Shown here: positions 59,357 through 64,000 of the stretch, one piece after another
How positions within the stretch are numbered: the stretch's first letter is position 1
How the letters are laid out: each line of letters opens with the position of its first letter
Assembly: GCF_000420745.1 (NCBI RefSeq)
Contig: NZ_ATVN01000006.1
Location: 1-64,000, forward strand
Direction of reading: 5' to 3'
From: Pseudorhodobacter ferrugineus DSM 5888
Lineage (GTDB): Bacteria; Pseudomonadota; Alphaproteobacteria; Rhodobacterales; Rhodobacteraceae
Length of the DNA stretch: 64,000 bases
Position numbers and translations under genes: made by a program
The notes under the pieces: generated by a model
Database searches by the model: none
Seen by the model: only the letters and a program-made list of their open reading frames with translations
What the model was told of the DNA's origin: nothing

Positions 59357-61393
59357 CTACCGCAAACGCACCCGCGCCCGCGCCGACCTGCCAACCCCGT
59401 CAATCACCGACAGCACCACAAACCCCGGCCCAAGGCTGGGCACCACCGCCTCGCGCCCGCGTGCGGCGACGACCACGGGCTGCCCATCGGCAAGCCACGT
59501 AAACGGCCCAACGCCACCGCGCACCCGCAACAGTAACCCGTCCGCCATCAACTCTACTTCGGCCCCATCGGGGGGAAAGGCCACGGCGGGCGCGTCCACC
59601 GCCTCAAACGCTGCGGCGCGCGACCGGAATTGCCGCAAAGGTTGGGGCAAGGCTGCATTGGCGACCATCAAGGTCGCGGCAGGCGGCGGCAATAAAGGCT
59701 CTAACCCGCGCTTTAACCGCGCAAAGGCTTGGAACAGCACGGGGGCGGCCAAATCGCCACCAAAGGCTCCCGGCACGGGCGTCCCATCTGCCCGCCCCAT
59801 CCAAACGCCAATCACATGCGCCCCGTCAAATCCAATCGCCCAGGCATCGCGGTGCCCGTAACTGGTGCCGGTTTTATAGGCCAAACGGTTGGCGGGCGCA
59901 CCCGCAGGCGGCGGCAGGCCCGACAGAATATCGCCCACCTGCCACGCCGCTACGGATGACAGAACACGCGCGCCTGCCACCCCGTCACCCGTCACATGCA
60001 AGGGCAGCACAACACCCCCACGCGCGATTGCGGCGTAAAGGCCTACCATATCCTCTAGCGTCACGCCCAAACCGCCCAGCGCAATCGCCAGCCCCGCCTT
60101 ACCCCCCGGCACGCGGGCATCCACCCCTGCGCGGCGCAAGGCGGCCAGTAGTTTGGCAGGGCCAAGCGCATCGGTCAGGGCCACAACGGGCAGGTTCAAC
60201 GACAGTTGCAACGCTTCGCGCACGCGGACCATGCCGCGAAACTGTTTGTCAAAATTCTGCGGCGCATAGCCGCCAAAATCCATCGGGCGGTCTTCGATCA
60301 GGGTTTCAGGGTGCGCGAGGCCTTGGTCGAACGCGAGGCCATAAACCAGCGGTTTCAACGTAGACCCCGGGCTGCGCCATGCCCGCGTCATATCAACAAA
60401 CCCCAGCCGTGCATCGGCGCGGTAGGCAGACGAGCCCACACTGGCCAAAACCTCGCCTGAACGGTGATCGGCCACGACAATCGCCACCTGCAATCGGTCG
60501 CCATGCGCGGCCACCGATTGCGTGGCAAGCTCTTCGATCCGCGCTTGCAAGGCGGCATCAAGGGTTGTGCGGATCAAGGCGGCATCGGGTTCGGCCGCGA
60601 CAAGCCGGTCCGCCACATGCGGGGCAAGGGCGGGGAAATCGCGGCGCTGGCGTGGCACCGCTTCGCGCAGGGCCGCTTGTCCCTGATCGGCCTCGATCAC
60701 CCCTGCGGCCACCGCGCGGGCCAGCACCTTTTCGCGGGCCATGCGGGCCACATCTGGCGCACGGTCGGGGCGGCGCGTTTCCGGCGATTGCGGCAGGGCC
60801 ACCAGCAAAGCCGATTGCGCAGGGGTTAACCGCCGCGGTTCTTTGCCGAAATAGGCGAGGGATGCGGCGCGCACACCTTCCAAATTGCCGCCATAAGGCG
60901 CGATTTGAAAGTAGAGTTGCAAGATTTGCGCCTTGGTCAGCCGCCGCTCTAACGCGAGAGCTAGGCGCGCTTGGCGCAGTTTACCTGCCAAAGCACCCGT
61001 CCCACTGTCTTCCAACAACCGCGCGACTTGCATGGTTAGGGTGGACCCGCCCGACACCACGCGCCCGTTCCGCAGGGCCTGCGCACCCGCCCGCGCCATG
61101 GCCCAGACATCCACGCCGGAATGGGTGAAAAAGCGCTTGTCCTCATAGGCCACAAGCATCGCCGTAAAGGCGGGGTCGACGGCCTCTTCGGCCACAGCCA
61201 TACGCCAGCGCCCATCGGCCACGGTATAGGCGCGCAGCAGGCGCCCATCGCGGGCCAATACCTCGACCGAGGTTTCAATGGTTAGATCAGGCAAGACCGT
61301 GGCCGCAACCCAACCCTCGCCCGCATCCCGCGCTATGGCCCCTGCCCAAAGGGCAAAGGCCACGGCGATAAAGGGACGCGCGCGCAGCTTCAC
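59357..61393 (-). CDS. pbpC: Penicillin-binding protein 1C
   Basis: 678 residues, GTG start. After a short N-terminal anchor comes a GT51 glycosyltransferase domain (about 60-215): YEDKRFFTHSGVDVWAM and GGSTLTMQVARLL are its catalytic blocks. Then the transpeptidase domain: SPGSTLKPLVYG (SxxK), SLNLP and YKTGTSYGHRDAWAIGF (KTGT), and the BiPBP_C carboxy domain. It joins peptidoglycan strands. It starts in the stop of the alpha-2-macroglobulin gene (4-bp overlap), the usual yfhM-pbpC pair, so they work together. Confidence 0.94.
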   Translation of the reverse strand: MKLRARPFIAVAFALWAGAIARDAGEGWVAATVLPDLTIETSVEVLARDGRLLRAYTVADGRWRMAVAEEAVDPAFTAMLVAYEDKRFFTHSGVDVWAMARAGAQALRNGRVVSGGSTLTMQVARLLEDSGTGALAGKLRQARLALALERRLTKAQILQLYFQIAPYGGNLEGVRAASLAYFGKEPRRLTPAQSALLVALPQSPETRRPDRAPDVARMAREKVLARAVAAGVIEADQGQAALREAVPRQRRDFPALAPHVADRLVAAEPDAALIRTTLDAALQARIEELATQSVAAHGDRLQVAIVVADHRSGEVLASVGSSAYRADARLGFVDMTRAWRSPGSTLKPLVYGLAFDQGLAHPETLIEDRPMDFGGYAPQNFDKQFRGMVRVREALQLSLNLPVVALTDALGPAKLLAALRRAGVDARVPGGKAGLAIALGGLGVTLEDMVGLYAAIARGGVVLPLHVTGDGVAGARVLSSVAAWQVGDILSGLPPPAGAPANRLAYKTGTSYGHRDAWAIGFDGAHVIGVWMGRADGTPVPGAFGGDLAAPVLFQAFARLKRGLEPLLPPPAATLMVANAALPQPLRQFRSRAAAFEAVDAPAVAFPPDGAEVELMADGLLLRVRGGVGPFTWLADGQPVVVAARGREAVVPSLGPGFVVLSVIDGVGRSARARVRLR

Positions 61394-64000
61394 TCGGCAA
61401 TCACAACGCGGTCCGCATCGGTTTGGGCGCGGTAATCGGGGCGGTACATATCCTCAACCGAGGCCGCCGGATGGTGGAAGCTACCGGGGGATACGGCCCG
61501 CACGACATAGGCAAGGCGCAAGGTGTTGCTGCTGCTCCAATCCACCGCGGTCAGGAAACGGTCTTGACGAAACTCGCTGTGCGCCACATCGTTTTGCACA
61601 TCCAGCCATTCAAAGCCGCCCACATCACCGCCGCGCAACAGGTTCGGGTTGTCGATTTCAAACCCCGCTGGCAGGGGGTCTGCCACCATCAACCGCGCCT
61701 CGGCATTACCAAAGGGGATCACCTCTAGCACCACGACATAGCGCGACCCTGCCGTGACCCCATCCGCCAGCGACACCCGCGTGCCATCTTCGGTGAAATA
61801 GCTGCGGGTGATGGCATAGCCGTTGCCACCTGCGGGGCCTGGCACGTCGGGCACACCGTAGGCTGTCAGCGTCAGGGTTGCGGGTTTGCCCGATCCATTG
61901 GCCACGGCCACCGTTTGCGGATCGCCAGCTTTCAGCACCCGCACAATGGGCCCGTCAACCGCCGCACCGTTCAGCGTGATGCCATCGGTGCCCGCACGGT
62001 CGATCAGGGCATTGGCGGCAAGCAGGGTCCATGTTGCCTCTTGCGTCGACAGGGTCCGCCCGTTGGGCCGCAGGGCCACGGCCAGCGCGTCACGGTCCAG
62101 CACGTTGGACCCCGCCTCGACCGCCAAGGTCAGCACGGCGGCCACATCGCGGCGGCTGCTGCCATAGTCGGTGCGGAATACCTGCGCGTCGTTAAAGGTC
62201 TGATACGCGGCGATCCGCGCGCCGGCTTTGCTGAACATCGCATCGGCGCGGCGCTGGTCGCCGTAGCTGGCCAGTGCAGCCCCCAGTTGCGCCTGCGCAA
62301 TCGGGGTGGCAAAGGCATCACCTTTCACATCGGCGTAATAGCGCAAATCGCCAATCGCCGCCGCCCCTTCGCGCGCCAGAACCATCAGCGCATAGGCCAA
62401 ATCTTCGCCGCCTTCGTCAAAGTCGGCGGTATAGTTGACGCGGTTGCGCAGGTTATCGAGGGCCGAACGGAAGGCGATATCGGGCACCGCGTAGCCTTGC
62501 GCCTTGGCACGGCTAAGGAAGTCGGTGACATAGGCATCGAGCCACGCATCCCCTTGGGATGGACCCCAAAGGCCAAAGCCGCCTTCGGACCCTTGGTTCG
62601 TCAACACCTCGGCCACCGCTTGGGAAATGCGGGTGCTGATGTTTTCAGCGCCTTTCAACTGCATCGCCTGCGCCACTTGGTCGAAATAGATCAACGGCAA
62701 GGCACGAGAGGTGATCTGTTCGGTACAGCCGTAAGGGTAACGGTCAAGAGCGGCGAGAAGCCCTGGGGCGTCGAGCCGCGCGATGGGCCCAACGGCCATT
62801 GTGGCAAGGCCGGACCCCGGCGCAAACCCGTCAAACGCCGTTTGGTCCAGCGTAAAGGTTTGGCCAGCCGCCAGTTCCAGCCGCGTGGTGCGGGCAATTT
62901 CGGGATCACCGCGTTGCACGGGGATTTGCAGGGTTTTGGTCAACTGCTTGCCATCGGGTGTGGTCAGGGTAATTGCCACCGATTGCAGCCCTTCCAGACC
63001 TGCAACGACAGGAACGGAAAACACCGCTTTGCCCCCCTCAGCCAGATCAAAGCCAGACGGCACCGCACCCAATGCCAGACCATTGGCGGTAACATCAAGG
63101 CCCATGCGGCCCGCTGGCCCCTTGGCATGAACGATTTCCAGCAAAACCCGGCTTTCATCGCCCGGGGCCATGAAACGCGGCACCGATGCGGTCACGACCA
63201 CAGGATCGCGGACCAACACATCGGCCGTGGCCTGCCCCACGCCGCGCGCAGACCAAACCACGGCCATGATCCGCACGGTGCCGTTAAAGGAGGGCATATC
63301 GAACGTGGCGCGGGCGTATCCATCGGCGCCCACGGTCACAGGGCCGGTGAAATAAGCCACCAACTCTTCGGTCGGGGGTGGGGCGTCAAGCCGTGCTTGG
63401 GCGGCACTGTCGCCACCCGATCGAACCACACCTTCGGCACCGTTCAACCCGTCAATCAAGCGACCATAAACATCGCGGATGCCCACACCCAGCTTGCGCT
63501 GGCCAAAGTAATGGCCCTTGGGGTCGGGCGATTTGAAAGAGGTCAGGTTCAGGATGCCGACATCAACAGCGGCAATCGTGGCATAGGCGGTATCGCCTGC
63601 TGTCAGACCATCCACCTTGATGGCCACATCCATCGGGCCACGCGGGGCAACTTCGGGCGACACCTCGACAGCTGCGACCAGCGCCTTATCGCCGGGATCA
63701 ATGCTGGCGTGGGCAAGACCCATTGCACGGGCAGGGTTGCGGCCTGCGGCCACATCCATTGGCCGCAGAACCGACGCGGTGACGTAAACGCCAGCGCCCC
63801 AATCATCGGTCACGTCCAGCGGGATTGTGTTTTCACCTTCCGAAACCTCAACCATTTTCATCGTGACCAAACGGTTTGACAGCACGGAAATCAGCGCCGT
63901 TCCCGCCGCACGCGGCACGATGCGCAGTTGCGCCACATCACCAGGTTTGTAGGCCGGTTTGTCCAATGACAGTTCCAGCGTATCTGGCGTGCTGGTCACA
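61390..64000 (-). CDS. Alpha-2-macroglobulin family protein (YfhM type), C-terminal part
   Basis: At least 869 residues, cut off by the window edge at its N-terminal side; full proteins exceed 1500. Seen are macroglobulin-like domains (LELSLDKPAYKPGDVAQLRI; bait-region candidate around SGGDSAAQARLDAPPPTEELVAYF), the A2M block TFDMPSFNGTVRIMAVVWS, and the helical thioester-domain region (PYGCTEQITSRALPLIY) where YGCTEQ holds the thioester Cys and Gln. Bacterial A2M traps host or competitor proteases in the periplasm. Couples to pbpC, which repairs peptidoglycan, as in E. coli. Confidence 0.93.
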   Translation of the reverse strand, partial: VTSTPDTLELSLDKPAYKPGDVAQLRIVPRAAGTALISVLSNRLVTMKMVEVSEGENTIPLDVTDDWGAGVYVTASVLRPMDVAAGRNPARAMGLAHASIDPGDKALVAAVEVSPEVAPRGPMDVAIKVDGLTAGDTAYATIAAVDVGILNLTSFKSPDPKGHYFGQRKLGVGIRDVYGRLIDGLNGAEGVVRSGGDSAAQARLDAPPPTEELVAYFTGPVTVGADGYARATFDMPSFNGTVRIMAVVWSARGVGQATADVLVRDPVVVTASVPRFMAPGDESRVLLEIVHAKGPAGRMGLDVTANGLALGAVPSGFDLAEGGKAVFSVPVVAGLEGLQSVAITLTTPDGKQLTKTLQIPVQRGDPEIARTTRLELAAGQTFTLDQTAFDGFAPGSGLATMAVGPIARLDAPGLLAALDRYPYGCTEQITSRALPLIYFDQVAQAMQLKGAENISTRISQAVAEVLTNQGSEGGFGLWGPSQGDAWLDAYVTDFLSRAKAQGYAVPDIAFRSALDNLRNRVNYTADFDEGGEDLAYALMVLAREGAAAIGDLRYYADVKGDAFATPIAQAQLGAALASYGDQRRADAMFSKAGARIAAYQTFNDAQVFRTDYGSSRRDVAAVLTLAVEAGSNVLDRDALAVALRPNGRTLSTQEATWTLLAANALIDRAGTDGITLNGAAVDGPIVRVLKAGDPQTVAVANGSGKPATLTLTAYGVPDVPGPAGGNGYAITRSYFTEDGTRVSLADGVTAGSRYVVVLEVIPFGNAEARLMVADPLPAGFEIDNPNLLRGGDVGGFEWLDVQNDVAHSEFRQDRFLTAVDWSSSNTLRLAYVVRAVSPGSFHHPAASVEDMYRPDYRAQTDADRVVIAE

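Noticed and set aside
61915-63879. 654-codon plus-strand frame opposite the alpha-2-macroglobulin gene
   Set aside because: Antisense to a protein with clear A2M motifs including the thioester region. The product has no recognisable domain.

Overview
The window is a piece of an alphaproteobacterial chromosome, most likely Rhodobacteraceae (Roseobacter/Rhodobacter type). Supporting signs are high GC with a G/C-rich third codon position, a CnoX-LON-Trm112 cluster, a divergent serC-serA / serB locus with a serC-motif-like leader, TspO, PmbA, ZapE, a DinB with an N-terminal zinc ribbon, and two TTAA-N7-TTAA (CtrA-type) boxes. No rRNA, tRNA or CRISPR array was seen. About 58 protein genes are supported. 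Most are housekeeping or metabolic.

Layout. 1-2600 is a disturbed, partly foreign segment: the end of an IS21-family element has cut off the 3' part of dinB, and behind it lie a CtrA-type box, a G-quadruplex-like tract and an AT-rich RelA/SpoT-like synthetase gene. 2648-13600 holds a ParB-like protein, an SPFH/NfeD pair, TspO, the CnoX/LON/Trm112 operon, a GDSL hydrolase, a bisphosphate-nucleotidase-like gene with pmbA, a DUF2125-type protein, and an SDR/crotonase pair. 13700-24600 holds a UbiH-type hydroxylase, an amidase, an aminotransferase, FtsK, LolA, a lytic-transglycosylase lipoprotein, an AEC carrier, HspQ and a WYL regulator. 24660-37500 holds a glutathione transferase, a DinB-EamA fused reading frame, HU, AMP nucleosidase, YaaA, RecQ, YggT, a UMF1-type MFS carrier, MepA, a phytase-like esterase and a YhhQ queuosine-precursor carrier.

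37500-47300 is the most distinctive part. It starts with a tiny stand-alone transcription unit (18 codons, near-perfect Shine-Dalgarno, strong terminator) and nagA. A tight four-gene locus follows: a 1067-residue BapA/LapA-like Ig-repeat adhesin, then a complete type I secretion system (TolC-type lipoprotein, ABC exporter with degenerate C39-like domain, HlyD adaptor). The four genes probably act together to export and display a biofilm adhesin.

47250-64000 returns to core functions: PabB, a MATE pump, a metallophosphoesterase, serine synthesis (serC, serA, serB), ZapE, a metallo-beta-lactamase-fold hydrolase, acetyl-CoA acetyltransferase, and the PBP1C / alpha-2-macroglobulin pair. The last gene runs off the window.

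The best candidates for something undescribed are: (i) a two-part element (GC palindrome, exactly 42 nt, TTAACC-type CtrA box) found twice in the window; (ii) the 18-codon micro-gene at 37556; (iii) a 22-nt repeat sitting just behind stop codons at four or five places; (iv) the DinB-EamA fusion; (v) a crotonase-fold protein lacking both catalytic glutamates.
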